Assembly (NCBI GenBank): GCA_035236585.1
Contig: CP141137.1
Coordinates: 7,456,327-7,520,326, forward strand
Length of the DNA: 64,000 bases
Direction: 5' to 3'
Source: Warburgia ugandensis
Lineage: Eukaryota; Streptophyta; Magnoliopsida; Canellales; Canellaceae
Every line of letters starts with the position of its first letter. Position 1 is the stretch's first letter. Made by a program: the position numbers and the translations under genes. Positions 47,203 through 59,850 of the stretch are shown piece by piece. The notes under the pieces are model-generated. The model was not told the origin of the DNA, ran no database searches, and saw only the letters and a list, made by a program, of their open reading frames with translations.

Positions 47203-47547
47203 GGGACTATTTAGCAAAAACTTATGTAAGCACTCATTGAATGCTTCTACCTTCTAATTTTTTTAGCTAAAATATTCAATTGTCATGATTAAAATTTAGT
47301 GCCATTGGATCCTTACCAAATTTTCTAAATAATAGTACCTCAAAAGCTTCGGCTGCTTAGTCTAAAGGAATATTCTTTGGGCCCTAATTAACATTTACTA
47401 GTATATTTGGAGGCCTTATGTGAGATAACAAAATTCTTAACTAATACCTTATTTTTAATGACCAAGTATTACGTATTTCGTGGAATAGACTATTTAGCAA
47501 AATTTCTATTTTATATATTAATGCGAGCAAAAATAAAAATGACTTTG

Positions 47548-47610
47548 TGACGGCTGTGGGATTTGAACCCTCGCCCTTTCGGACCAGAGCCTAAATCGGG
47601 CGCCTTAGTT
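47548..47610 (-). pseudogene. tRNA-Leu(UAG) pseudogene, 3' two-thirds
   Basis: The minus strand ends with GGTTCAAATCCCACAGCCGTCA, a T-arm plus acceptor 3' strand. Before it are a long variable arm (GGTCCGAAAGGGC) and an anticodon loop TTTAGGC (anticodon UAG). This matches nuclear tRNA-Leu(UAG). The 5' acceptor strand and most of the D arm are replaced by AT-rich DNA, and the anticodon stem has one mismatch. It cannot form a cloverleaf. Confidence 0.8.
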
Positions 47611-48142
47611 CATTATTAAATTAATAATTATCTTCCTTCAAATCTTTCCTTGGTTGCCTCCATATTTTGCATGCCTACGGTGGACCATGCTAATATTTTC
47701 TGTCCTATTCTAAATGTTCGTCATGCAAGTTTGTATACATTTGGAGATGACTCTCAGCTGTTGGCTCATAGGCAGGCGTCAGTTCTTGAACCTTTCTTCT
47801 TCTATTTAACATGGTGATCAAATTCCCAGCCATCCTCATTTTCTCCAGCCTGGTAAGACTGTGCTATTACTTTGAAGTAGAAAAGACTGTAGACTCTCAC
47901 CATTAGGATAAGGATATAATTCCTCGCCGTTGGATAGGAATCAACCCATTAGAACTTCTTTTGGTTGTCTTAAACTGCTTTCATCAAGCCATTAAGGACC
48001 CTTCTAAAAGATTTAAGAAGAGAGAAAAGCGAGAGTAAATTCACACGTTCTCAATACGAGCTGTCAAAAGTACAAAGTGAGGCATATTTGTTCGTTTTAT
48101 ATCTAAGCCATATATGTATCCATAGCCCGCATCAATGAGCCA

Positions 48143-48356
48143 TCAACCAAAAGGTAGAGTCTGATGCAGAAGAACCTTATTGTGAGTACCATCCATAGAA
48201 GGAAACTCATGAACTAATTGTCTCAACTTTGAGCAAAAATGAGCATGTTTGTGCATCCATGAAATAATTGCCCTGTGGGCATAATATCCAAAGAAGAGAG
48301 GCTGTACAGTTGCTTCAATTTCTTCATATTTCCTCACTTGAGAGGGGTTTCTGCAA
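48143..48356 (-). other. Possible orphan terminal exon, unknown protein
   Basis: On the minus strand a good acceptor (tgctgtacttgcag) precedes a frame running NPSQVRKYEEIEATVQPLFF to LLHQTLPFG and a stop. Its composition looks protein-like. I do not recognise the family, and I see no convincing upstream exon before the KUP stop at 48989. It may be a gene fragment or chance. Confidence 0.3.
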
Positions 48357-48988
48357 GTACAGCAGCAGCGTATTAAAATGTGCGACGGATGACCACAACC
48401 CCTAAAATGCCATCATCACTCGGATATTTGTCCTCATTCTCCATTACCCCTTCTTTACAAATTTCATCCTTCAAGTACAGAGCTTTTTAGAGGCAAGTAA
48501 TCGCCATTAAAGGAAGGATTCCACGACCAGCCTGCCGATATTACTCTCCATCTGTCTGCTGCAGCTTTTCTTCTGTGAATATAACTACGCGTCCGTGCGT
48601 GCTCCTAAACGAGGACGCGTCATTTTCCAAACATAAATGTGCAAACATGGTAACCAAAGGGAAGCCGAATATGATACAGCATTTACATACTAACAATATA
48701 CAAGAAAAACCAACTAGTGATTTTTACTGAAAACAAAAAGAATTGGATCATTGAATGATAAGCGTCCCTCTTTCATCTCTTTTCTTGGAAAAAAACCCAT
48801 ATATCCAACTCCTCCTAGCCGAAAGTCCGGTTTGCTTTCCACCGTGTTTTTACTCGAGAAGAGCAGCTTTCAACCGTTGTAATTTACTTCCGGTAGTAAC
48901 CAACTGCCCCAGCCTTTATCTTAAATTTCAGCATCCCAACACCGGCTACGACTGGCATCTTATCCCGCCTTTACCAGGATTTGTGCGA

Positions 48989-51900
48989 TCACACGTGGTA
49001 AAGCATACCAACTTCGATCAGCGAAGTATGAGGAATGCCAAGTGAAACAGCCGGCCGCCGGCAATTCCGCCTGAGGAACCCATAGACAATGTCAATTGCA
49101 AACTTCTTCACTAACGAAGATGACTCTTTAGCAACTACGCACGTCTGTCCCATCATACATGCAACCCCAGCTTCCCTTGCCTCGACCAATTCCTTCACCT
49201 CCTCCCTCACTCCTACACCTTGGAAAGTCACTTTCTTCTTCCGCTTGCCAACCCCACCATTTTTGTCGGATGGGTCTACAATTCCCATGGCATCTTCCAC
49301 CAGACAAGATGGATTTCCAATAACAGTCATATGCCCATTGGCCCTGCTCTCCTCTTCCTGACTTTCGTGCTGCATAAACTCAGCCACCTTTGCGATAAGC
49401 TGACTCTCAAAATCATAGGAGTCCCTACGGGCATCTTTGTTTCCGTACCGAACCACACATCGGAAGAGACGAAGCTCTGGAGGACCGATTCGACCGATGA
49501 GGAAGCGCTCATTGGTGGGAACTGAAGGAACTGTCAGCGACTGTATGGAGACAAAGATAAGAATTCGATGGAAGGCTGGGAAGTTGGTGATGAAGTGAGC
49601 AAACATGGGCGGGACTCCAGAAACCACATTACTATAGATGAGTCCAATTCCGGGTACTCGGACAAGTCCCAAACCTGGAACAAGGTTTAGTAGTCTTTCC
49701 AAGCAAACCTTGTTCTGCATTTCAAATTCTTGTTTCTTTGAAGTTCCATAGTGCCATATAGACATCACTGACAAGATAATTAAAGAGAGGACTAGAGGGA
49801 GCCAGCCTCCATGTGGCACTTTCTCAAGACAAGCAGTAATGTAGAGGAGCTCTATGGAACCAAAAGTGACAACGAACAAGAAAGCTGTTAGAATGCTTCG
49901 ATTCCAAACAGCAATGATGATAAGAAACATCAAGCATGTGGTAACGAACATCACAGTGATCACTGCAAGCCCTGACAAAGGGGAAATTTGTAGAATCAGA
50001 CCATATAATAAAAATCTTGTACACATTTTGCATGAAACCCAGATGCTAGCCAAGTCAAAACCCAAGAAGAAATATAATGAATATTTTCAGATGAGAGAAG
50101 TAGAGCAGCACATACCATATGCATTCCCGATCATATCTGTGTCCCTAAAGCCAATGACAACCGCAAGACACAAGAACATTAGCATCCAGTTCACCTCTGG
50201 GATATATATCTGCCCATGTACTACGCTTGATGTGTGTATTATCTTCACACGTGGGAAACATCTCAATGCCCTACACTGACTGATGATGGAGAATGTGGCA
50301 GAGATAATCGCTTGACTTCCCACCACTGTTGCTAGTGTTGCAATAATAAATACTGGCCAAAAGATAGCCTCTGGATGGAAAATAAAACAAAGGATATGAG
50401 AACATGTACCAGGCAACTACAATTAATGAAACAAAGGAAAAGGCAAAGGCAAAGGCAATCACTGATAGGACCTACAGGTAATCAATAATCTACAAGAGAG
50501 AAAAGAGAATGAGACAATCAACAACATGAAATTGTTGCTGGTTTTTGCATATAGATTTGACAAGTTTCCTCTTGCAAGCAGATGCAGTAACAGTCAGTAA
50601 CAATAATACCAGCCACCACGTAGAGAAGCTCCCTATAACTCACAATGGAAGTGCCAAAAAAGATAGAAATTACTACCTAATTTTGACTCCTGGAGTTAAC
50701 CATCCTTACAAGTGATTGGTGAATACAAATAAAATTCTTGTCACCAAACTAGTATTGCACCTATATCTCCTAATGAAGCAGGTGGCTGTTTCTGCATCAA
50801 TTGTTAAAATCATGGGTTTTTGTACACAATTTGGAATGAGAAAAAACTGTGACATCCTGAGTGTCATTTTTATGCAAAACAGTGGAATTTTTTTTTTTTT
50901 TGAAAGTTTTTCTGAAAATCCCGAGTGCCATTTTTATGCAAAACATAAGGATTTTACAGTGAAATGAGTCTTTCATTTTACCAAAAATCCAGCAAAGTTT
51001 TCTCTGTTTTTCAGACATATGCGCATTTAATGCATGTGTAGACACTTGATAGACAATGCGAGTAATTTTCATCACTTTAAAATCAAATAAACAAAGCTTA
51101 TCACGTCTTAGAACCTCCAGCCACAACCATGTCACAACATATTCCCTTAAATACAATTGAATCCACAATATGAAAGTAAATATACATTTGCATTCTCCAC
51201 CAAATCAGAAAACTAATCTAAATAAAGATGGTCACCGAATTGATGTTCCCCCTTCAATAGTAACGAATACAAGTAACAAATTTGAGCATCACTTTATTTA
51301 ATTATAAGCATAAGGATAAAGCCCTACCCGGAATGGCTTTATAGAAGCTACGCTGAAGGTCCATTTTGTGCTTTGAAAGATATGCCGCTTCACCCATGTA
51401 GGTCAGAACCAAGCAGGGGTAAACAAATCCTGTAAATGCAACCTGCCATGAAAAACATTTCTTAACCACTGATCACCAAGGTCTCCACAACCCAAGAGAC
51501 TACTAAATAACACTCATCATGAAGAAAGTAAGTAAAAAGTCAAACTCAAAATCTGACAGGCAAAATATATTTTGTAGGAAGACATGCTGTTTGTTTGGAA
51601 AGTAGGGTTTTACTAAGTAAGCTTTAATCCTAAGTATATGCTTAACTGACAAAATCTCTTCGTCAATTTTTTGAATAACCAGAAGCCCCTTCAAATGTGT
51701 CATTGCTAAGGAATAAACTCAGTTTTGGAAAATGAATACCTATCATTTTGGGGGTATAGATTCACCCTCCTCTCCCCAACCTTATAACCGCACACACAGA
51801 GAAACACTAAAAGGGCAGCCCGGTGCATGAAGCTCCCGCATATGGGGGTTCCAGGAAAAGGGCGGACCACAAAGGGCCTGTAGTACACAGCCTTACCTTT

Positions 51901-54900
51901 GCATTTTGCAAGAGGCCGTTTCCACGCCTCAAACCCCTGACCTACAGGTCACATGGCAACAACTCAACCATTGCGCCAAGGCTCCCCACGCAAAGAAACA
52001 CTGACGCACATTATTTCTATTACATGATATGTACCGACAAATAATGAAACATGCAACATACCGTGGACATGGTTGGAAATGGAACAAATTGATATTTAAA
52101 CTATCACTGCAGCTCAAAACATCAGGGAAAATGTAAAATAGCAACATACACGATAGGTTTTAAGGACAGCTTTGTCTTTAGAGTACAAGAACAACAACTT
52201 TTTCTAACTTTGCTTTTCTCTATCTTTGTCCAAGCCAAAGCCTCAAAATTAGTAAGAGAGAAGAAACCTTACCCTGATAGAAAGCGGGGAGAAATGCCCT
52301 AGATCAGCAAACATTGCTTCAGCACCTGATCAATTGGACACTTTATTAGCTTGTGCAAACGGAGAGGCAATATAATAACATATACAAGAGTTCTAAGGGG
52401 AAAAAGGCTAGCAGACCTGTAATACAGAGAACAATACCGCCGAGAGATCGCCACCCATCTTTTCCAGCCTTTTTGAAGAACTTATATATATAATATGGCG
52501 ACAGAGCATTAAAAACTCCAGGGTTCCAATGGATTATGTTGTAAATGCCTACCCCACTGATGCAAAGAAGCCAAGCTATCAAAATAGGGGCAAAAAGGAA
52601 ACCAACCCTGTGCGTTCCATAGTGCTGAAGAGCAAATAACCCCACTAAGATAACACAGGCGATGAGGACAGTGTAATCTGCACATGTACAGATGTTTTTA
52701 GTTCTACAATTATGAAAATCATTGAACAAGAAGCAACATACAGATAAACTTTCCATTAAAATTAGAAACAAAAAAGTGAAAGGATAGCTGTCACTTGGAC
52801 TTATTTTAAATGTTTGGGAGGAAAATTCAGCCAGAACCACAAAGAAACCCTCTCGGCAACACGAAAGGGCTCTAATCATTCTTTAGGCACTCTTAGCCTT
52901 GGATGTCTGTTATTAGTCCAAAAGAGAATGCCTTTAGTAGTTTCTCATTTCAGATATTCTAAGGAAACAGAAAATGCTGACTTTTACTTACTCTCATGTA
53001 GGTGAGGGATCTTGATTTTGACACCAGAAACTGCAGAGAGAACTGGAAAATCCAAACAACAGAACACCAGAAATTAGTTATATTTGCTGTAAGATGTTAT
53101 GCTTATGTAATTATCAAATAACAACATGACTTCCATCGGAAAATACCCCGCAAGGCAAGTTAAAATGTGTTTTAAATTGAATAAATTTTTAGGACGTAGC
53201 AAGCATGAATCTTAATGATGAAAGGAATAATTGAGTAATTAACATGTTCAGATCCTATCCACTAAACTATCATTTAAATTGCAGAAAATCCAATAACTTA
53301 AAGACTAGCTTATTCTGCCCATGTGTCAGCTGATTGGTATCATTCAAATAATTACCCACACACAATCAAATAATTCTAACCATCTGATCAATATATTTTT
53401 TATCCATAGAAGATCAACATTAAGCTTAACCAACCAAATGGCCCAAATAACCTGGTCAATGCAAATTTTGGGCAACAACACAACCAGAGTGGATCCTTTT
53501 GCATCCATTTTTTCGATTGGATTGCCATGTGTATGGCATAGGATGAGGCTAGATAACTGTATAGCTTATGCTCTTACTTTCTCAGTCCCACTCATATATT
53601 ATGAAGATGCTCAATTTATCCAAAGTATTGCTTCCTTTGAAAAGTTTAGTGGAAATCAAATTTTCTATGTTGGAGAATGTTTTGAATCTTTCATTACTAC
53701 AGCAGAAAATGGTGAAAACCAGCCAGTCAATGCAGCATCAAGATTAGGACTACACAGTAAATTCCACTAAATCCATGGCTTTTGAACTTGTGATGATGAC
53801 TTATATTAAGAAACTATAATTAAACACCAGCCTTGTTAATTCCCCTTTAGTTAGAAGATCCTTGAAGATGGTCCCCTTTAGTTAGAAGTTCCTAGAAGAT
53901 GGTTCCCTGAAACTAGTAAGAGTAATTATTTTAGCAAGAGAAGCCACACCTGACATTGTTGGTGTCAGCACACCATCACCAATAACCATACTTGTTCCCA
54001 GAAGTACCACTAGCAGCAATATAATGCGAGAATTGCGATGTCTCTCAAAAAAGTCCTTAACCAGTGACCTGGTTCTAATCTCCTTAGGGGGAGAGCCCGG
54101 GTTGTAAATAGAAAGCTGCTCATGTGCAGCATTGGCGGTGTTCATCAGACCCATTTTTGAATTCCGGCAAAGTATTGAATATAAAGCAAAAGTGCCACCT
54201 AGAAAGGGCAGGTTATGTTAGCTTAAGAAGAAACACATTAGAAGAAAAGGCAAATGACCACTTATACAAAGTTTTCAGGGGCCACCTTCGCCATTGTCAT
54301 CTGCTCCTAATACAATTATAATGTACTTCAAGAGAGGTATAATAGTCAAACTCCAGCAAACCAGAGAAAGTACCCCAAGGATGATATCATCGTCTTCCTC
54401 ATGAAGTTGCAACCGTCCAGAGAAGGTACTCTTAAAGACATAAATGGGGGAAGTGCTCAAGTCGCCATATATAACACCGAAGCTCTGATATGCCAGACAT
54501 AGGGTGGTCCTATATGCTCTCTGAGGAAATATCAGACATGTGAAAGTTACATACATTTGGAATTGAATGGGAAACATATCCAAAAACCAAAAATAAGCAA
54601 GAAGAGAAAAGGCAAGATGGAAGGACCATTGAGGATACCAACGTGATGTATCCGATTACAACCAGCAAGATGAGTTTAAAAATCTTCTAAAGGACTGTTT
54701 TTCAAAAATAAAAATAAAAATAAAATAAAAAAAGCTTAAAGAACAGAAAACAATAGAACGTCCAAAACAGAAAAGTACAGTGACAACCCGTTTAGATTTT
54801 ACACAAATACCATTTGAAACACAAGAATCTCAACTTTCAAGTGTATCCCAGCAATGAGTGCAGAAAAAGAAAACCGTGAAAGCATATTTGAGAAAGAAGT

Positions 54901-56075
54901 TTGACAGAAAGGAACAACATGACAATAGTAGTACTAAAAATAATAAGAAGAAGAAAAAGAGAACAAGATGATACACACCCACACACTAAGAGTGGTAATA
55001 ACAATAAGGAGAAGAAGAAATTAAATCTCAGTCTAAACAAGCTAAAATTTAAAAACCTCAATTTTCAAGGACGTGCAGCAAATGTATAAGAGAAAAAATA
55101 TGAACAAAAGAGAATATTTATTATAAAGAAGGGAAAAGGATCAGCACAATAAAATAGCTATGCTGCAATTAATAAAGAACTTATAGATGATATAAACCGT
55201 CCAACCAAAGCAGTTAGTGTAACAATGAGATAAATGAATCAGCAGACAGCACTACATCATAAATAGAAAAATGAATGCACCAAATCAAATCCCAATTAAA
55301 GCACGCATAATAAGGGGCATACATCGACTCTCAAACACAAGGAACACCTGTAAATCAATCGAACAGGATAGAAATATATAAACATGCGAACTAAAAAATG
55401 GAAAACAGCAGGACAGACATAAAAACAGATAATTGTCTGAATACATAAACAATGATATGCCTTCAAGCATAATCCTTCAGAATTAGCAAATTCGCCCACG
55501 AATGAGAAGACAAAATGTTAATTATTTTCGAAATTTTCTGAGATAACTGTTGACCGCAGCAATTAACCAAGTAGAGTCGTAAAATAACGGAAAGAAAAGG
55601 GAAGAAACAAAGTTTGGTAAAGTAGGAGCTTGACAAGTGTTCGCTAAATATAAAAGATAAAATATCTTGGCGATAGCTAAAGAAGGCCAGAAATTAAGAA
55701 GTTCAGTTACTAAACAGAAAATTCTGTCAAGCACACAGCATGAACTACAAAAAAGGCTTCAAATATTAGATTACAAGGAAACAAACAGAGAGATTTATTT
55801 TTTTTAAAAGCAGAGAAAAATTCTCTAGACTATCACAACAAAGTGAATTTGAGACTCGAAATGCAGTCCATCAAATTAGAGAAAAATCTTTCAATGAGAA
55901 TCAACATTCTGTACAAAGAAAATGTTATGGAGGAATCTAAGAAATCAAGCAACTAACAAGAGAAATTCGCAGATCGGATGAAAAGGAAAGAGAATAGAGA
56001 ATGTTCAGGACAAGAAAACAGTAAACTCACCTGATACCGAGAATCTCGAGAGTTGGAAGCGGATTCGACATCCAT
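48989..56075 (-). CDS. KUP/HAK/KT potassium transporter, nine exons, intact
   Basis: Potassium/proton symporter of the KUP/HAK/KT family, in the plasma membrane or tonoplast. Coding exons on the minus strand: 56075-56031, 54520-54286, 54198-53950, 53042-52992, 52677-52417, 52326-52274, 51442-51328, 50370-50116, 49971-48989. All use GT-AG sites and join in frame to 748 residues, slightly short for the family. Start [15 protein letters not shown]; upstream frame is open but lacks a better ATG near the conserved start. Landmarks are the family signature [94 protein letters not shown] and the cytosolic tail beginning [11 protein letters not shown]. It resembles the KUP2/4/10/11-type group, but I cannot fix the orthologue. 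An Au SINE lies in the intron between exons 6 and 7. Confidence 0.95.
51809..51993 (-). mobile_element. Au SINE, full length, in a KUP intron
   Basis: agaaacact flanks it at 51800-51808 and 51994-52002. Head, box B (GGTTTGAGGC) and tail are present. It lies in the same orientation as the host gene, away from splice sites. Confidence 0.92.
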
Positions 56076-56332
56076 TCCCTTGGTTTCCAACCTTCCTAAC
56101 TTCCAATTCGAATTTGGAGCTTTTACTTTCTTTCTGAAATTCGAACTCCGGAGGATACTCCGGCTGCAAAAGTGAAGATTCCGGCGATTCCTCGGCAACT
56201 TTAGTGCTCTAGAAGAATCTAGAGAAAGAATGGGAGAGAAATTCGAAATGCTGTCTGTAAAATCTTCCCAGAGCTCTTCTTCATCCAAACCTTCAGTGTA
56301 GAGAATTTTATAGAGAGAGAGTGTGTGAGTTT

Positions 56333-56375
<43 letters not shown>
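56333..56375 (-). repeat. (CT)n tract in the presumed 5' leader of the KUP gene
   Basis: A run of about 21 dinucleotides reads CT on the sense strand, between the candidate TATA box and the start codon. CT-rich leaders are common in plant genes; length variation here could affect expression. Confidence 0.85.
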
Positions 56376-56378
<3 letters not shown>

Positions 56379-56454
56379 GGCAGTTAAAAGAGGACGTGTC
56401 AAGAAAGGAACATGGGAAATTGCCTCAAGGCGCCAAAATGCCCCTCTCACTCTC

Positions 56455-56467
56455 TAGGGTTTTTATA
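56455..56467 (-). promoter_or_regulatory. Overlapping TATA box and telo-box of the KUP gene
   Basis: The minus strand reads TATAAAAACCCTA: a TATA-like TATAAAAA merges with the telo-box AAACCCTA. It lies about 380 bp before the ATG. The telo-box is typical of genes active in dividing cells; its role here is inferred. Confidence 0.5.
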
Positions 56468-56972
56468 ACTTTCGCTTCTACATTTTTCCTCCGCCGTTTT
56501 CGGGATATTTTGTCCGTCGCGGGAGCCGGGACAGTCTCCGGGACGATGCAAGTGTGTACACGTGCGGGTTGAGGGTAGTTTAGTCATTTTCCTTTTTCCC
56601 GTTATCCGCAAGCGGGAGTGTGTCGGCACTGGGAAACCACGCAGAATTTGCTTCGTGCCTTCGTCGTCGCTTTTTGGTGCCCTTTAATCTGCTCCATCAG
56701 AGTTTTAATAGTAGGGTGGTCGTTCGACCAAAACTTACAAGTTTACACTGGCGGGTTAAGGTTCTAGTGGGCCCAAGTTTATGGTGATCCGAATCATTCA
56801 TGAGTGGACAATCTCATGTGAAGTGGATCATAACCCTCTATTTTACCCCTCAGATCAATCAAGGGTTGGATTGTCCCACTGACTTAGCCTATCTAAAGAG
56901 GAGACCTACACATGACTGGCTTGGTCCTTTGCTTTTAACTGCCAAAATAAACATCCAAGGCAAGCTACTTTT

Positions 56973-57090
56973 ACGATTGTCATGTGACCTAAAGTCCTGG
57001 GTTGGAGGCGTAGAAAGAGTCTCTGGCAAAAATACAAAGTAAGATTGCGTACTACGAACGCTTTATGGCTGAGAGCTTCGTCCACTGCAG
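56973..57090 (+). mobile_element. Au SINE, diverged
   Basis: Carries the gtcatgtgacct...gggtt...gcgtagaaa middle region and the gagcttcgtccac tail start. The tRNA-like head and final tail are lost. Confidence 0.7.
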
Positions 57091-57560
57091 CCATATCAAT
57101 CAATATAGAGGAAGCTAAAGTGAGCCATTAGATTGATTCATTTTCGTTCATGATTAATACAAGATTGTCTAATCTTCTTCAAGCGATTGCCAACCGTCCA
57201 AAGAGAATTCAAAGTTGCTGCTGGTTGTAGTTGTACAGGTCGCAATCTTTTCTTCTATCTGTTGGAGAGGTTGCTTTTCGCGTGAACCACCCAAAGCACC
57301 CATCACCACTATACAGCACATGGGCTACAGGTTTATGCGAGTTTAAGCTAGGGTGGACCAACTTGTCTTCTGCACAGGAGCATATGAACCCATGAAGTTG
57401 ATCGGCTGTGGCAGAGCAAAACGAATGCCCACCATGTGGCTATTCTACTGCAGCCTTGCATGTAACAGGTGGAGCCCTACGTGCCTAATGGTTGCACATA
57501 ATTGTCTAGTTTATGGATGGCTTCAGCATTTTTCCTCTTCTTCTCTTTTAATGGATCAAC

Positions 57561-57725
57561 GGTTGTGTTGTCGTTATGTGATCTTGGTAGTGTTGTCGTT
57601 ATGTGATCTTGAGGTCACTTGTAAAAATAGCTTCTTGCAAAATAAAAAGGTAAGGCTCCATACTATTCTCCTTCCCTAGACCTTGCATATGTAAGAGCTT
57701 CGTGCACTAGGACTATCCTTTTGTT
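57561..57725 (+). mobile_element. Au SINE, partial, with internal 26-bp duplication
   Basis: The block tgttgtcgttatgtgatctt is repeated at its start. The gcccttgtggtccgcc segment of the middle is deleted. The tail gagcttcgtgcac...tatcctttt is kept. Confidence 0.8.
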
Positions 57726-57837
57726 TTAATAGTGCGGTTATACTTTAAAGAAACTAGAACTTACACAATAGTTGGTTAGAGCCCTGATCTATTCAAAATC
57801 TGTATAGGCCATACATTTACGTTTGTAGATTGAGAAG

Positions 57838-57905
57838 GAAAGCCTTGGCACAATAGTAGAGTTGTTGCCATGTGACCTAAAGATCATTGATTTAGGTTTG
57901 AGGAT
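57838..57905 (+). mobile_element. Au SINE, 5' head only
   Basis: Starts ggaaagccttggcacaatag (box A region) and stops after the box B area (gatttaggtttgagg). The rest is missing. Confidence 0.75.
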
Positions 57906-57956
57906 TAGAAAATGGCAAATTTTGTCTAGTAGCCCACAATTAACGAATAATAATTT

Positions 57957-58138
57957 ATAAAGAACAGTCTGATACATACGAAGCTCCTGTGTATGCAGGA
58001 TTTGGGAAAGAAAAGACCACAAGAGTCAATAGTACGTAGCATCTTGCATTTTCACAAGAAGTTGTTTTCACATCTCAAATCCGTGATCTCAAGGTTACAC
58101 AGTGACAACTTTAACATTGCACCGAGGCTCCTTTTTAT
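57957..58138 (-). mobile_element. Au SINE, near full length, with perfect 12-bp target-site duplication
   Basis: gaataataattt flanks it at 57945-57956 and 58139-58150. It lies head to head with the partial copy just before it. Confidence 0.9.
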
Positions 58139-58670
58139 GAATAATAATTTGTCTAATGTATAAATATTATCTGTAATTTAGTTACAGCTAGCCCCCAAAG
58201 CAAATGAACTTTACATGCGAAGCGCATAAGTTAATAAGTAAGCATGGCCGTCTAATTGAGCAACAATTGGTTGGTTACATTACGTGATGAGAACGTCATT
58301 GCCTCGTGGAAATGAGAGACAAAGAAGTCATCCATTAGTGGAGCTAGCTAGCAACTGAGGTTGGCGTACCGCCACAGTCAATTAATCCACCGAAGCTTTC
58401 CAAATTGAGGCCTTTCCATGGTAGCTGCGTCTAAATTGCCGTCCAAATCTTCTAATTTGTCAAAGGGAGGATCCAAACTACCCGCTTTATCGTCTGACGA
58501 GCCATATGTGCCCGCCCACTCGGTGCAGGTCAGTAAAAAATTTCACGAGTCAAACTGCATCGTTTATATATATTCATACACAAAAAAATGCACATAGTTA
58601 TTGTTTTTTTATACTATAAAAAAGATTAGAAATCCAAAAAAATTTCTTTGCACCAGTAAAAATAAAAAAA

Positions 58671-58828
58671 AGTTGTCATCGTGAGACCTTGAGGTCACGG
58701 GTTTAAGGCATGGAAATAGCCTCTTGTAAAAATACAAGGTAAAGTTGCTTACTTCAGGCCCTTATAGTTTACCCCTTCTTCAAATCCTACATAGACAAGA
58801 GCTTTGTGTACCGAGACTATCCTTTTTA
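58671..58828 (+). mobile_element. Au SINE, lacking box A
   Basis: Starts at gttgtcatcgtgagacc, has box B ggtttaaggc, and runs to the tail. Confidence 0.88.
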
Positions 58829-59289
58829 TTTAAAAATTAAAATAAAAAAAAATCTCATACTCAAACAGAGATAGTGATATTGACCCAACCCACCTCAACC
58901 CTAGATGGGCAAGGAAAGGAAACCAATAACCCGTACTTGTGATGGGGCAAAAGTTTGTGACCTAAGCTGGGTTCAGGTCGGTACGGGCCAAAGAGGAAAT
59001 TTCATGGGTTGTATGCCAAAAGGCTCGTAGTTTATTTTTATACTTAAAGTGTAAAAGAAGGACATCTTTGTAAAATCAAATACTAACATATAAAAAGGAT
59101 TAAAAAATCATAAATTTTACTTGCACATTAAAAAAAAAAAAACAGTGAAATCTCCAAGACGGCAATGATTCTAGTAGTATTTTCCTTATTTTAGTGCAAG
59201 AGGAGGCCAGTCATTTTCCAAAGGTAAAGTGGATGGAGGAAGAATCTGATTAACGGCTCCCACATAACGGTTAAGGAGAGATCTTAGAT

Positions 59290-59454
59290 GAAGCGGAGCA
59301 GCCCAGTGCAAGAAGCTCCAGCCTATGCAGGGTCTGGAGAAGGGGCAGACTACAATGGTCTAAAGTACACAGCCTTACCTTGCATTTGCAAGAGGTTTCT
59401 ACGCCTTGAAAGGTCACATGACAACAACTTTTACCGTTGCGCCAAGGCTTAAGA
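59290..59454 (-). mobile_element. Au SINE with perfect 13-bp target-site duplication
   Basis: agagatcttagat flanks it at 59277-59289 and 59455-59467. Part of the box B region is deleted. Confidence 0.92.
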
Positions 59455-59703
59455 AGAGATCTTAGATACCGACTCCAAATTCTAGGACCAGGAGTCCAAA
59501 GTGGATCTTCTAACAAAGTACCAAAAGTACGGAAGCAATCGGATAATTAAGATAATAATTGTGTATTAATCACACATATATGTTGAGATTTTTTTAATTG
59601 AATAATTATGATTGTGATACCTTGACCTCTAGAGAAATTGAGAGTTTACTTGTAAAGCTCATTGCAGCTGTGCTTATCACAGTTACTGATTGCTTCCATC
59701 GAG

Positions 59704-59850
59704 TCAACCCCAGTGTACAAAGCTCTCGCAAGAGAAGGGGCAAACCACAAGGGTTAATAGTATGTAGTCTTACTTTGCATTTTCCAAGAGGATGTTTCCA
59801 CTCCTTGAACCCATGACCTTAAGATCATGCGATGGCAAATCTACCATCCA
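59704..59850 (-). mobile_element. Au SINE, internally deleted
   Basis: The tail and middle are present, with the ggtcatgggttcaagg box B region on the minus strand. Part of the tail hairpin (gcatatgcggg) is missing. Possible flanks ccatcgag / ccatcag. Confidence 0.8.

Noticed and set aside
49089..50279. Several plus-strand frames of 90-141 codons opposite the KUP 3' exons
   Set aside because: They are shadows of the transporter coding sequence on the other strand.
53321..53770. 149-codon plus-strand frame in a KUP intron
   Set aside because: It lies wholly in an intron on the opposite strand without any recognised motif.
55953..56450. 165-codon minus-strand frame extending upstream of the KUP start
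   Set aside because: The upstream part includes the CT-rich leader and runs past the TATA region. Only the last 15 codons before the donor site fit the family N-terminus.
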